64,000 bases of DNA from positions 2,232,001-2,296,000 of the forward strand of contig OZ220724.1 in assembly GCA_965116715.1 (NCBI GenBank), read 5' to 3'. The notes under the pieces were generated by a model, which saw only the letters and a list, made by a program, of their open reading frames with translations, was not told the origin of the DNA and searched no databases. The stretch comes from Poriferisodalis sp965116715 (lineage in GTDB: Bacteria; Actinomycetota; Acidimicrobiia; Acidimicrobiales; Poriferisodalaceae). Below are positions 1 through 9,926 of this stretch, piece after piece. The position numbers were made by a program, and so were the translations under genes. The first letter of the stretch is position 1; the number at the start of each line of letters is the position of its first letter.

Positions 1-680
1 CGATCGACACGCCCGGCGTCAACATTCTCGGCCCGATGCATGTCTTCGGTGCCGACGACGCCCCGCACGGACACATGCACATCACGTTCGAAGACGTGCG
101 CGTGCCCAGGGACAACATCCTGCTCGGCGAGGGCCGTGGCTTCGAGATCTCTCAGCTGCGGCTGGGCCCGGGTCGCATCCACCACTGCATGCGCTCCATC
201 GGCGCCGCCGAGAAGGCCATCGAGATGATGGTCGACCGCGGCCTGTCACGCGAGGGCTTCGGCAAGAAGCTCATCAACCTGGGCAAGAACATGGAGATCG
301 TGTCGCGGTCCCGCATTGAGGTCGAGGCCATGCGGCTGATGGTGCTGCGCGCGGCCAAGGCCATGGACACCCTCGGCAATGCCGAAGCCCGCATCTGGGT
401 GAGCGCTGTCAAGGCGATGGTGCCTGAGAAGTGCTGCGACATCATCAACGAGGCCATCCAGATGCACGGCGCCGCCGGTGTCTCGCAGTGGTTCCCGCTG
501 GCGGACATGTGGCATGCACAGCGCACGCTGCGGCTTGCCGACGGGCCCGATGAGGTGCATCACCATGTCGTGGCCCGGTCGGAGGTCAAGAGCCGCGAGA
601 GCGAGCGTGCCATGGGAGAGGCCGCTGATCACACGCTCGGCGGGCCGGTTGCTCCAGCCATGGCGTTCTCTGGCCCCTAG
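1..680 (+). CDS. Acyl-CoA dehydrogenase, C-terminal part (5' end outside window)
   Basis: Flavoprotein that introduces the alpha,beta double bond into an acyl-CoA and passes electrons to ETF. The reading frame is already open at base 3, so only the last ~225 residues are present. Seen: the end of the beta-domain (ITFEDVRVPRDNIL, the usual lead-in to the C-terminal helical bundle), a long helical region, and QMHGAAGVSQWFP, matching the conserved Q-hG-G segment near the end of the family. It most resembles the ACAD10/11-like branch, a family-level judgement. The stop codon overlaps that of the convergent ligase (CTAG at 677-680). The EtfD homologue at 60266-62443 is the likely membrane outlet for its electrons. 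Substrate unknown. Confidence 0.9.
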   Translation, partial: IDTPGVNILGPMHVFGADDAPHGHMHITFEDVRVPRDNILLGEGRGFEISQLRLGPGRIHHCMRSIGAAEKAIEMMVDRGLSREGFGKKLINLGKNMEIVSRSRIEVEAMRLMVLRAAKAMDTLGNAEARIWVSAVKAMVPEKCCDIINEAIQMHGAAGVSQWFPLADMWHAQRTLRLADGPDEVHHHVVARSEVKSRESERAMGEAADHTLGGPVAPAMAFSGP

Positions 681-2308
681 GCGTGATGGGGGTCGCCGAG
701 GTCTCGCAGGGCCCAGTCGCGTAGCTCGACCTTGCGGATCTTGCCGGAGGGCGTGGCTGGCATGTCTTTGACGAAGATCACGTGGCGGGGGATCTTGAAG
801 CTGGCGATGCGGCCTTGGCAGCGTTCGATGAGCGAGTCCCCGGTGATCTCTGGTGAGGCTGTTGCGGTGAGCTGGACGAAAGCGACCGGGACTTCGACGA
901 GGCGGGGGTCGGGGTAGCCGACCACCGCGATCTGCTCCACGCCGTCTACTTCGAGCAGGTAGCCCTCGACCTCGGCGGGTGAGACGTTCTCGCCGCCCAC
1001 CTTCAGCATGTCCTTGTGGCGGCCGATGAACACGGCGTGGCCGTCGGGCCGCATCCGTGCGATGTCGCCGGTGTCGAGCCAGCCGTCGTCGCCGAGCACT
1101 TCGGCGGTGGCCTCGGGGCGGCGCCAGTATTCCTCCATGACGGTGTAGCCGCGGACAAACAGCGCCCCCGGCGTGTCGGGCGGGCATTCCTCGCCGGTTG
1201 CGAGGTCACGGATCTGGTACTCGATGCCGTCCATGGGGTAGCCGGAGGCCTCGGTGCGCTGTTCGACGGAGTGCGTCGGGTGGCTGCAGCTCACGAACGC
1301 CCACGACTCGCTCATGCCCCAGCCCGAGATAGTCGGGCAGAACACCTCTTGTGCCCGCCGGGCGATGGGGGTGGACGACTCCATGCCCGCCGCGAGTGTT
1401 CCCATGCGCAGGCTGGACACATCGCGGGGATGCTCGTCTTGCGCTCGCAGCAGGTCACCCCAGTGCGAGTCGAACCCGTGCAGCACCGTGCCGCCCCGTG
1501 CCTCCACTTCTGCCAGCACCGCCGCCGGGTCGAAGACGTCGAACAGCACCTGGCAGCCGCCGGTGAGCACCGCTTGTATCGACACCTCGCCGTAGCCGAA
1601 CAGGTGGAACAGCGGCAGGTAGCTCATGTGGATGTCGTTGGCGGTGTGACCCAGCAGCATCGAACGCTCGCGGCTGTTGCGCAGCGGTCGGTGCGTGTGC
1701 ACGACGCCCTTGGGATGGCCGGTCGTGCCCGACGTGTACGCCAGCATCATGCGGTCGTCGACGGTCACGCTGGCGGCACGCTCGGCCAGCTCTGCGTCAG
1801 TGACGCTCTCGCCGGCCGCCAGCAGATCCTCCCAGCTCATCGCATCTGCCAAGGCGTCGTCTCGGGCGGCGCCGGTGAACACCAGCCGCTCGAGGTGCCC
1901 GGCGGCTGTGATCTCCTGATAGGCCTCGCAGAGCATCTGCCGGTAGTCGATTGGGCCGGACTGATCGATGGAGATCATGAACCGGCTCTCCGACTGCGCC
2001 ACTGTGTAGGCCACGTCGTCGGTGCGGTAGCGAGTGTTGAGCGGCACGATGCAGCCGCCCACCTTGGGAATGGCGTACTGCAGCCACAGCCACTCGGGCA
2101 GGTTGGTCATCCACACCGCCACGTGATCGCCAATCTGCGCGCCCAGCGCCATCAGCCCCTTGGCAACGCGGTCCACTTCGGCAGCGAAGTCGGCATAGGT
2201 CCAGCGCCGGTCGCCGAAGACCACCGCTGGGCGGTTTCGGAACATGCGCGCTGCCCGGTCGACCGCGTCGCCCAGCAGCAGCCAGTCATATTTGGCACCC
2301 TCAGCCAT
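677..2308 (-). CDS. AMP-forming acyl-CoA ligase (ANL superfamily)
   Basis: 543-residue adenylate-forming ligase that activates a carboxylic acid to its acyl-CoA via an acyl-AMP. Seen in order: N-terminal RNRPAVVFGDRRWTYADF; P-loop YTSGTTGHPKGV (~200-211); GWGMSES; the A8 hinge region with GDIARMRPDG and FIGRHKDMLKVGGENV; and the catalytic lysine motif PSGKIRK near the C terminus. The frame is open far upstream, but the ATG at 2308 gives a normal family N terminus and leaves room for the divergent oxidoreductase at 2420. Length is typical of medium or long-chain and aromatic acid ligases. Neighbours (acyl-CoA dehydrogenase, BadH-like dehydrogenase, CoA-transferase, hydratase) point to a catabolic CoA-ester pathway. 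The acid used cannot be read from sequence. Confidence 0.92.
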   Translation of the reverse strand: MAEGAKYDWLLLGDAVDRAARMFRNRPAVVFGDRRWTYADFAAEVDRVAKGLMALGAQIGDHVAVWMTNLPEWLWLQYAIPKVGGCIVPLNTRYRTDDVAYTVAQSESRFMISIDQSGPIDYRQMLCEAYQEITAAGHLERLVFTGAARDDALADAMSWEDLLAAGESVTDAELAERAASVTVDDRMMLAYTSGTTGHPKGVVHTHRPLRNSRERSMLLGHTANDIHMSYLPLFHLFGYGEVSIQAVLTGGCQVLFDVFDPAAVLAEVEARGGTVLHGFDSHWGDLLRAQDEHPRDVSSLRMGTLAAGMESSTPIARRAQEVFCPTISGWGMSESWAFVSCSHPTHSVEQRTEASGYPMDGIEYQIRDLATGEECPPDTPGALFVRGYTVMEEYWRRPEATAEVLGDDGWLDTGDIARMRPDGHAVFIGRHKDMLKVGGENVSPAEVEGYLLEVDGVEQIAVVGYPDPRLVEVPVAFVQLTATASPEITGDSLIERCQGRIASFKIPRHVIFVKDMPATPSGKIRKVELRDWALRDLGDPHHA

Positions 2309-2419
2309 CGCCGCAGCGTATGCCAGCGGTGCCGCGCTACGCCCGGCCCACCCGAAACACGAGCAGGCAGCGGGGGCTACGTTGAGCGGGTTCGTGTCCA
2401 CGCCCGAAGGAGCCCCACC

Positions 2420-3448
2420 GTGGAATTCGACCTGATGACCGGTTCGTCGAGCTGGAACGATGCCGCCGATCTGGCCCGCAAGGTCGAGGGCGCCGGCTTC
2501 TCGGGGATGCTCTACACCGAGACCGGACAGGTGCCGTGGATGCAGCTCGCGGCGGCCGCCATGGCAGCGCCCAGCCTCACCTTCACCACGGGCATCGCCG
2601 TGGCCTTCCCGCGCAGCCCGATGGTGTCGGCCCAGATCGCGTGGGAACTCGCCGGCGAGACCAAGGGCCGCTTCCGGCTGGGACTCGGCAGCCAGGTCAA
2701 GGGTCACATCGTGCGGCGCTACTCGTCTGAGTTCGATCGACCGGCTGCGCGAATGCGCGACTACACCGAAGCGGTGAAGGCGTGCCTGCGGGCATTCCGG
2801 CGGGAGGAGAAGCTCAGCTACGAGGGCGAGTTCTTCAACCTCAGCCTGCTGCCGGCCCAGTGGACGCCGCGCAACCACGACTACGGCGACATCAAGGTCG
2901 ACATCTCATCGGTCGGCCCGGTGATGAACGGGGTAGCCGGCGAGGTTGCCGACGGCGTGCATGTCCACCCGATGCACACGATGCACTACATCCGCGAGCG
3001 GCTGCTGCCCGAGGTGGCTCGGAGCGCCGAACGCGCAGGCCGCCGCGTCGACGAGATTGACCTGATCGTGCCGGTCTTCGCCGCGCCAGGCGACTCCGGT
3101 GACGAGCTGGCGCCGCTCGTTCGCCGAGCCAAGACGCAGATCGCCTTCTACGGCACCACGCCGAACTACTCATTCCAATTCACCGACCTGGGGTATGAGG
3201 GAGTCACCTCTGCTCTGCGGGACCGCATGGCCGCCGGCGACATCGCCGGCATGGCCGACTGCATCACTGACGACATGCTCGAGCACTTCGCGCTCGTGGC
3301 CCCTTGGAACGAGATGGCCGATCGGCTCAAGGACCGCTACGCCGGCACGGCGGCCCGGGTGGTCATGTATCTGGCCGAAGAACAGATCCGCAAGGACCCC
3401 GACATGGTCCACAAGTGGGGCGATGTGGCACAGGCCACGCGCTCCTGA
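2420..3448 (+). CDS. F420-dependent luciferase-like (LLM) oxidoreductase
   Basis: 342-residue TIM-barrel oxidoreductase of the bacterial luciferase-like family, expected to use coenzyme F420 in this type of organism. Seen: FTTGIAVAFPRSPMVSAQIAWEL (strand and helix typical of the family) followed by KGRFRLGLGSQVKGH, the common G-R-F-LG-G core. I chose the GTG at 2420 because GAAGGAG lies just upstream; a longer open frame exists but is antisense to the ligase gene. It diverges from the ligase and precedes the BadH-like dehydrogenase by 89 bp, so it probably belongs to the same CoA-ester catabolic locus. Substrate unknown. Confidence 0.88.
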   Translation: MEFDLMTGSSSWNDAADLARKVEGAGFSGMLYTETGQVPWMQLAAAAMAAPSLTFTTGIAVAFPRSPMVSAQIAWELAGETKGRFRLGLGSQVKGHIVRRYSSEFDRPAARMRDYTEAVKACLRAFRREEKLSYEGEFFNLSLLPAQWTPRNHDYGDIKVDISSVGPVMNGVAGEVADGVHVHPMHTMHYIRERLLPEVARSAERAGRRVDEIDLIVPVFAAPGDSGDELAPLVRRAKTQIAFYGTTPNYSFQFTDLGYEGVTSALRDRMAAGDIAGMADCITDDMLEHFALVAPWNEMADRLKDRYAGTAARVVMYLAEEQIRKDPDMVHKWGDVAQATRS

Positions 3449-3537
3449 GCGAACCCGCAGCGAGACGCTGACCGGCGCGGGCGGCGGCAGCGACGGCTCG
3501 CAGCTTGCAATCGCAGCAACCGACGAACGGAGACGAC

Positions 3538-4308
3538 GTGACCGACAACGGCAACGCTGACCGGGTGGCCCTGGTGACCGGCGGCGGCAGAGGCATCGGC
3601 CGTGAGATCTGCCGTGGCCTGGCCCGCGCCGGCCGGAAAGTGGCGGTGGCTGACCTGCGGGTGCCCGAGGCCACCGAGACGGCAGCCATGATCAACGCCG
3701 AGGGCCGCACTGCGGTCGCCGTCGAGATGGATGTGGCTGACTCTGATGCAGTGGCCCACGGCCTGCTGGCGGCGGTGGACGAGCTCGGACCGGTCGAAAT
3801 CCTTGTGAACTGCGCCGGCTGGGATGTGCTGAAACCGTTCGTCACCACTGATGAGGACTTCTGGGAACGCGTCATCGAGATCAACTACAAGGGGCCGCTG
3901 CGGGTGACCCATGGATGCCTGCCCGCCATGATCGAAGCGGGATTCGGACGGATCGTGAACATCGGCTCCGATGCCGGCCGGGTGGGCTCGTCGGGCGAGG
4001 CGGTCTACGCAGGAGCCAAAGGCGGCGTCATCGCGTTCACCAAGACCATTGCCCGTGAAGTGGCCCGCCGCGGCATCACTGCGAATGTGGTCTGCCCTGG
4101 TCCGACGGACACCCCGCTGCTGGAGGAGATCGCCGCTGCCACCGACACGAGCGACAAGATCATCGGGGCGATGGCCCGGGCGGTGCCGATGAAGCGCATC
4201 GGCCAGCCGCACGAAGTGGCTGCAGCTGTGGTGTTCCTGTGCAGCGAGGAGGCCGGCTACATCACCGGTCAGACCCTGTCCGTCAGCGGCGGCCTCACCA
4301 TGGCTTGA
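3538..4308 (+). CDS. SDR dehydrogenase, 2-hydroxycyclohexanecarboxyl-CoA dehydrogenase-like (BadH type)
   Basis: 256-residue classical short-chain dehydrogenase. Seen: NAD(P)-binding TGGGRGIG, NCAGWD in place of the usual NNAG, and the catalytic Ser-Tyr-Lys region SDAGRVGSSGEAVYAGAKG, followed by CPGPTDTPLL. The SDAGRVGSSGEAVY block and the GWD after NCAG are what I remember of BadH (2-hydroxycyclohexane-1-carbonyl-CoA dehydrogenase of anaerobic cyclohexanecarboxylate and benzoate degradation), so this is closer to BadH than to a generic FabG. GTG start at 3538 chosen for the GGAG eight bases upstream. Together with the ligase, dehydrogenase and hydratase nearby it suggests alicyclic or fatty acyl-CoA beta-oxidation. 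The exact hydroxyacyl-CoA is an inference. Confidence 0.85.
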   Translation: MTDNGNADRVALVTGGGRGIGREICRGLARAGRKVAVADLRVPEATETAAMINAEGRTAVAVEMDVADSDAVAHGLLAAVDELGPVEILVNCAGWDVLKPFVTTDEDFWERVIEINYKGPLRVTHGCLPAMIEAGFGRIVNIGSDAGRVGSSGEAVYAGAKGGVIAFTKTIAREVARRGITANVVCPGPTDTPLLEEIAAATDTSDKIIGAMARAVPMKRIGQPHEVAAAVVFLCSEEAGYITGQTLSVSGGLTMA

Positions 4309-4350
4309 GCCCTCTGCAGCTGTGACATCTGTGCTCTTGCCGTGGTGCTC

Positions 4351-6822
4351 TCAGGCGGGTGGGGTGGTGGCGATGGTGTTGCTGTCGTAGAGAGCGGTGA
4401 TCTCGGCTGGTGTGTAGCCGAGCTCGGCCAGGATGTCGTCGTTGTGCTGGCCCAGTCTTGGAGGCGGGCTGAGAGCGGCCGGCGTCGTGTCGAATCGGAA
4501 TGGCAGGCCGGGGAAGAGCTGGGGCTGCTCGCCCGGACGAGCGTGATCGACCATCAACCCGCGGGCGGCGCTGTGATCGTCGTTGACGATGTCGGCGATC
4601 GTCATAACTGCTGAGGCTGTTATGCCCGCTGCTTGCAGCTCGGCGGCGGCATCATGTTTGTCCCGCGACTGCGTCCAGCGCTCTATGACGACGTCGATGG
4701 CGTCATGATCCGCGTGGCGGGCCGTGCCGGTCCTCCACTGGGGCTGACACTCAGCGTCGCCGAGCAGCGCAGCCAACGACTTCCACGCTGCGTCATCCTC
4801 CACGGTCAGCGCTAGCCAGGCATCGTCGCCGCGGCACCGGTACACGCCGGCGGGTGCAGCATCGCGAGCACGCGCTCCGTTGCGACTGAGCGGCGCCGCG
4901 CCCGGCGGGCGCATCGAAGCTTCAGCGAACTGGTCTCCTGCGACATTGATCGCCGTCTCGAGCTGTGACAGGTCGACCGCGACCGGCTCTCCGGTGCCCC
5001 AGCGCTGCCACAGTGCCGCCAGTGCAGTGACGGTGCCATGCAGGCCGCCGACGACATCGGGGAATGCGATGCCCTGCTTGTACGGGCCGGAGTCTGGGTA
5101 GCCGGTCGTGGATGCCAGGCCCGAGGCAGCGTCCAGCACCGGTCCCCAGCTGATGCGCTCGGCATCGGGGCCAGTGGCGCCGAAACCGGACATATCCAGC
5201 GTCACGATGCCGGGATTCATCTCGCGGAGCTCCGCGGGCGTGATGCCCGCCGAACGGACACCGCGAGGGCTGTAGTTGTTCACCACGATGTCCGCTGTCG
5301 CAACCAATCGGCGCAGCACATCGCGCCCCTGGGATGCCTTCAGATCCAGGCAGAGGCCACGCTTGGAGCGGTTCATCTTGTTCCAGTGGCCGAGTCGATT
5401 GAACCAGTCGTCCCCGGGATCGTTGTTCAGGAAGATGCCGTTGCGGGACAGGGGGCCGGGCAGCTGTCCCCATTCCCAGCCGCCGCGTTCGGCCAGGATC
5501 ATCTCGGCGGGCGGCATCGCCAGGCCCCGTGCCGTGGGGTGCTCGATCTTGATGACATCGGCACCGAGGTCGCCGAGCATCCGGCACACCAGCGGTCCTG
5601 CCCAGGCGATCGTGAATTCGACCACCCGCACGCCAGCGAGCGGCTTGACGCCAGCGGGCCAACTCCTGGCGTCCGGCGCTGTGCCGTCACGGCCTGCCCC
5701 GAGTGCCGGCGCACGCCGGAATCGCGGCGTCACACCTTCGATGTGCGCCGGCGGCCCGGGCAGCCGGGCAGTTGGCCCGCCACCAGCGCCGGATTCGCTC
5801 TGGCGGACACCGTCGGTCGAAGTGTCGGCACCGGCGAGGTGTGCCCAGAAACCGCGTGCGGCGAGCTGCGGGCTGGCCAGCATGTCGTCGAGACTCGCCA
5901 CCGGCCCGGAGGGAACTTGGTGGTCCTGCAGGACACTGACCGCTTCGGCCACCGTCTTGGTGGCGGCCCAGGCGGCGATGATCTCGTCCAGCTCATCGGC
6001 GTGGTCGAACCGAACGGCGGGGACATAGAAGTCATCCCGGGCCAGCAGCTCCACCTGGTCCATGGCGACGCAGAAGCCTTCCCACTGGTGGATCGACACG
6101 GCAGCGATGCAGATCCAACCGTCGATGCACTCATACAGCGCCAGCGGATGGTGCTGCTCGCCGAAGCGGTTCCCCCAACGTTGTTTGGTGACGCCGTTGT
6201 GGGTGTACAGGCTGAAGCTCCATTGGTGAGCGTTGGCCAGCGCTTCCAGCGCGGACACTTCCACCAGATCGCCGCGGCCGGTCGTGGCGGCGTTGACGAG
6301 TGCTGCCCCGATGCCGATCGCCGCGGTCGCGCCGACGAGGTGCGTCAGCCACGGACCGCCGCCTGGCAGCGGGTGCCGGTCAGGCTCGCCATTGAGGCTC
6401 ATGTGCCCGCCCAGCGCCCAATGCTCGAGCGGACCGGCCCGCCATGTCGACTTCGGTCCGGTGAAGCCGTACGGGGTGATGGCTGCTGCAACCAGCCGGG
6501 GATGCGTCGCACGGGCCGCTGCGATCTCCGCGTGCGCCGAAGTCAGATCGCCCTGCTCGTCCAGCACTACGACGTCGAAATCGCCGGCCAGCCCAGCCAG
6601 CGACGTCCCAGGACCGACCACGATGCTCGCCGTGTTGGCGCGCAGGTACTCCCACGCCGCCGAGATCGGCCCGTCATCGGTGTCGACCACACGTGCCTGC
6701 CGCAGACGCGAGCCCTCGGGCGGCTCGCCCACCACGACGTCGGCGCCGGTGTGCGCGAGCAGCCGGGCGCAGTACGCGCCTGCACGCCCATCGCTCAGAT
6801 CCAGAACCCGAATGCCTCGCAC
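4351..6822 (-). CDS. Tandem (double-length) class III CoA-transferase, CaiB/BaiF family
   Basis: 823 residues, about twice the usual ~400 of a formyl-CoA-transferase-type enzyme. Two complete family units lie head to tail: N half from GIRVLDLSDGRAGAYCARLL, C half from GVRVVEFTIAWAGPLVCRML (~390 onward). These enzymes move CoA between carboxylic acids and normally act as interlocked dimers. In the C half the catalytic Asp is present (AFPDVVGG). At the aligned place in the N half the sequence is PWLTHLVGA, with Thr instead of Asp. The fusion may therefore form an intramolecular dimer with one active site. It lies tail to tail with the BadH-like gene and probably supplies or recycles acyl-CoA in this locus. 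Substrates unknown. Confidence 0.9.
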   Translation of the reverse strand: MRGIRVLDLSDGRAGAYCARLLAHTGADVVVGEPPEGSRLRQARVVDTDDGPISAAWEYLRANTASIVVGPGTSLAGLAGDFDVVVLDEQGDLTSAHAEIAAARATHPRLVAAAITPYGFTGPKSTWRAGPLEHWALGGHMSLNGEPDRHPLPGGGPWLTHLVGATAAIGIGAALVNAATTGRGDLVEVSALEALANAHQWSFSLYTHNGVTKQRWGNRFGEQHHPLALYECIDGWICIAAVSIHQWEGFCVAMDQVELLARDDFYVPAVRFDHADELDEIIAAWAATKTVAEAVSVLQDHQVPSGPVASLDDMLASPQLAARGFWAHLAGADTSTDGVRQSESGAGGGPTARLPGPPAHIEGVTPRFRRAPALGAGRDGTAPDARSWPAGVKPLAGVRVVEFTIAWAGPLVCRMLGDLGADVIKIEHPTARGLAMPPAEMILAERGGWEWGQLPGPLSRNGIFLNNDPGDDWFNRLGHWNKMNRSKRGLCLDLKASQGRDVLRRLVATADIVVNNYSPRGVRSAGITPAELREMNPGIVTLDMSGFGATGPDAERISWGPVLDAASGLASTTGYPDSGPYKQGIAFPDVVGGLHGTVTALAALWQRWGTGEPVAVDLSQLETAINVAGDQFAEASMRPPGAAPLSRNGARARDAAPAGVYRCRGDDAWLALTVEDDAAWKSLAALLGDAECQPQWRTGTARHADHDAIDVVIERWTQSRDKHDAAAELQAAGITASAVMTIADIVNDDHSAARGLMVDHARPGEQPQLFPGLPFRFDTTPAALSPPPRLGQHNDDILAELGYTPAEITALYDSNTIATTPPA

Positions 6823-6972
6823 GTCACCCCTGAGCAGCCGTCGGCAGCGGCGGTCCCGGATCGTACTGAGGGCGCCGCACAGCCGCCGCTGGCTGCGTCT
6901 GGTGCGGGCCGCTCCGACTCACCGTGCCATGCGATCGGGCCCGCGGACGGCTCGGGCGCCGACGCGCAGCTC

Positions 6973-7725
<753 letters not shown>

Positions 7726-7783
7726 GGCCTGCCCCCTAAATCGCTTGGAGGAATGCTTGCACAATGAGAAGATTCACTCACCA

Positions 7784-8779
7784 ATGACAACGACACTGAT
7801 GGCACTGGTGATGTCCAAGGGCTACGTGGTGGCCGACGGCGCCATGGGCACGCAGCTGTTCGCGGCTGGGCTGTCGGCAGGGTGGTCGCCGGAGGAATGG
7901 AATCTCAGCCACCCCGATGAGGTGCGAGCTGTCCACCGGGGATACCTCCAGGCCGGTGCAGACCTGATCGTGACCAACAGCTTCGGCGGCAACTGCTACC
8001 GGCAGAGCCTGCACGGCCTCGAAGGCCAGGTGGACGAGCTGAACCGGGCCGCCGCGCACATCGGCCGGCTCGAGGCCGACGCAGAGATGCAACGCTCAGC
8101 GCGCGAGGTGCTCGTGGCCGGCTCCATGGGGCCCACCGGCGAGCTGCTCGAGCCCCTCGGCACCATGAAGGCGGGTGCGTGCGAAGCCGCATTCGCCGAG
8201 CAGGCTGCTGGGTTGGCGGCGGGTGGCGTTGATCTGCTGTGGATCGAGACCATGAGCGCCCTCGACGAGATCGAGGCTGCGGTGCGGGGTGCACGCTCGG
8301 CGTGCGACCTGCCCGTCGCCGCCACCATGAGCTTCGACACCGCCGGCCGCACGATGATGGGCGTCACCGCCAGGGAGCTGGTCGACCGGCTGGGGGCGCT
8401 GCAGCTCGCGGCCCTCGGTGCCAACTGCGGGAACAACGTGCCCGACACCGAGGCGGCAGTCATCGCCATTGCCAACGTCGGCAGCGGCACGCTCACCGTG
8501 TCGAAGCCGAACGCCGGGGTGCCGGTGTGGCGCAAGGACGCCTTGGTCTATGACGGCACGCCCGAACTGCTGGCCGTGCATGCACACCGCGCCCACACAT
8601 CGGGTGTCGACATCATCGGCAGCTGCTGTGGCAGCACGCCGGAGCACACCGCCAAGATGGTCGCTGTGCTCGCCGGCGAGGAAGCGCCGCCTTCCGTCGA
8701 AGTGGTGCTCAACCCCAAGACAGCCCTCGACGAACGCTTGGTACGCCGGCGGCCGCGCCGACGCCGCCACCACCATTGA
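7784..8779 (+). CDS. Homocysteine S-methyltransferase-like (BHMT/MmuM family) protein
   Basis: 331-residue TIM-barrel methyltransferase of the zinc-dependent homocysteine methyltransferase family. Seen: DGAMGTQL at the N terminus, TNSFGGN, GSMGPTGELLEPLG, and the zinc ligands in GANCGNN and GSCCGSTPEH. Family members transfer a methyl group from betaine, S-methylmethionine or a corrinoid protein to a thiol. No B12-binding domain is fused and no corrinoid protein lies next to it. ATG at 7784 is chosen over an earlier in-frame ATG that overlaps the hydratase start. A low-complexity Arg/His tail ends the protein. It precedes the UGSC operon by 67 bp; a shared role in sulfur or selenium-dependent methyl metabolism is possible but unproven. 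Confidence 0.87.
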   Translation: MTTTLMALVMSKGYVVADGAMGTQLFAAGLSAGWSPEEWNLSHPDEVRAVHRGYLQAGADLIVTNSFGGNCYRQSLHGLEGQVDELNRAAAHIGRLEADAEMQRSAREVLVAGSMGPTGELLEPLGTMKAGACEAAFAEQAAGLAAGGVDLLWIETMSALDEIEAAVRGARSACDLPVAATMSFDTAGRTMMGVTARELVDRLGALQLAALGANCGNNVPDTEAAVIAIANVGSGTLTVSKPNAGVPVWRKDALVYDGTPELLAVHAHRAHTSGVDIIGSCCGSTPEHTAKMVAVLAGEEAPPSVEVVLNPKTALDERLVRRRPRRRRHHH

Positions 8780-8846
8780 CCCCGACCGGACTCTGGCCGA
8801 GAGGTCCCATAGCCTCGGACGCGCGCAACCGAGTCAACGGCAGACC

Positions 8847-9926
8847 ATGACATCGAGCAGGGACATCGAGGCGGCCGACACGCTGCACGCCATCGAGGCC
8901 TGCTACGACGCCGGCTGGACCGACGGTCTGCCGGTGGTGCCGCCGACCGAGCCCTTGGTGGACGCCATGGTGGCCGGGGGCGTGTGGGACGCCGACGATG
9001 TGCTGCTGCGCGAGCCCGCCCGTGGCCTCGAGGTCACCGCTCGCAAAGCCGCTGCCAACGCGGTCATGGCCGGCTGCCGGCCCGAGTACTTCCCGGTCGT
9101 CGGCGCAGTGCTCGCCGCCATCGGCACGTCTGCATTCGAGCTGCACGCCGTGTCGGCCAGCACCGGCGGCGGCGCCATCCTCATCGCCGTCAACGGTCCG
9201 ATCCGTGACGAGATCGGCATCCACTACAAGGAGAATCTGTTCGGCCCGGGCTTCCGGGCCAACGCCACCATCGGTCGCGCGGTGCGGCTGGTGCTGCGGA
9301 ACTGCCTCGCCGCCATCCCCGGCAAGCTCGACAAGAGCACCCAGGGCTGGGCGGGCAAGTATGCGATGTGCTTCGGGGAGGACGAGGCCTCCAGTCCGTG
9401 GGAGCCCTACCACGTGTCGCTCGGCTACTCGCCCGGCGAGAGCACGGTCACCGTCATGGCCGCCGAGTCAGGCCACAACGTGCTGAATCACGCATCGCCC
9501 GATCCCGAAGGCCTGCTCGGCACCTTCGCCGACACCATGTCGGCGCTCGGATCGCTCAGCTCCGGGCGGTCCCTCATCGTGTTCGCGCCGGAGCACGCCC
9601 GCAAGATCGCTGCAGCCGGCTGGAGCCGTGCACAGGTGCAGGAGTACCTGTTCAGCCACGCCACCCGGACCTATGCCGACGTGAAGCGCGGCGGCAAGGT
9701 AGAAGCAGCCGGCAACGTCACCGGCTTCCATCCCACGCAGTGGATGGAAACCGACCCACAGGTGCAGCCGGGCGACGAGGACATCCCGGTTCCCCGCGGG
9801 ACGTGTCCCGACGACATTGCGCTCATGGTCGGCGGCGGCGATGCCGGCGGCCACTCGTCGTTCTTCCCCACCTGGAGCCGCGACCGCAGTGTCCCGCTCA
9901 TCACCCAGGAGATACTCACGCCATGA
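8847..9926 (+). CDS. Conserved protein of unknown function, partner of UGSC selenoprotein
   Basis: 359-residue soluble protein with no domain I can name. Seen: DAGWTDGLPVVPPTEPLV at the N terminus, ARKAAANAVMAGCRPEYFPVV, ASTGGGAILIAVNGPI, FGPGFRANATIGRA and AMCFGEDEASSPWEPYHV. These are strikingly conserved-looking Gly/Pro/Asn-rich motifs, suggesting an enzyme. I recall similar proteins being encoded beside UGSC-type proteins, but this is memory, not a search. Start ATG at 8847. Its stop overlaps the start of the selenoprotein gene (ATGA at 9923-9926), which implies translational coupling and probably a shared complex. No signal peptide or membrane segment is evident. Confidence 0.8.
   Translation: MTSSRDIEAADTLHAIEACYDAGWTDGLPVVPPTEPLVDAMVAGGVWDADDVLLREPARGLEVTARKAAANAVMAGCRPEYFPVVGAVLAAIGTSAFELHAVSASTGGGAILIAVNGPIRDEIGIHYKENLFGPGFRANATIGRAVRLVLRNCLAAIPGKLDKSTQGWAGKYAMCFGEDEASSPWEPYHVSLGYSPGESTVTVMAAESGHNVLNHASPDPEGLLGTFADTMSALGSLSSGRSLIVFAPEHARKIAAAGWSRAQVQEYLFSHATRTYADVKRGGKVEAAGNVTGFHPTQWMETDPQVQPGDEDIPVPRGTCPDDIALMVGGGDAGGHSSFFPTWSRDRSVPLITQEILTP

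Noticed and set aside
246..1187. Long minus-strand frame over the acyl-CoA dehydrogenase and ligase ends.
   Set aside because: Arg/His/Pro-rich translation with no family motifs, overlapping two strong genes; a high-GC shadow.
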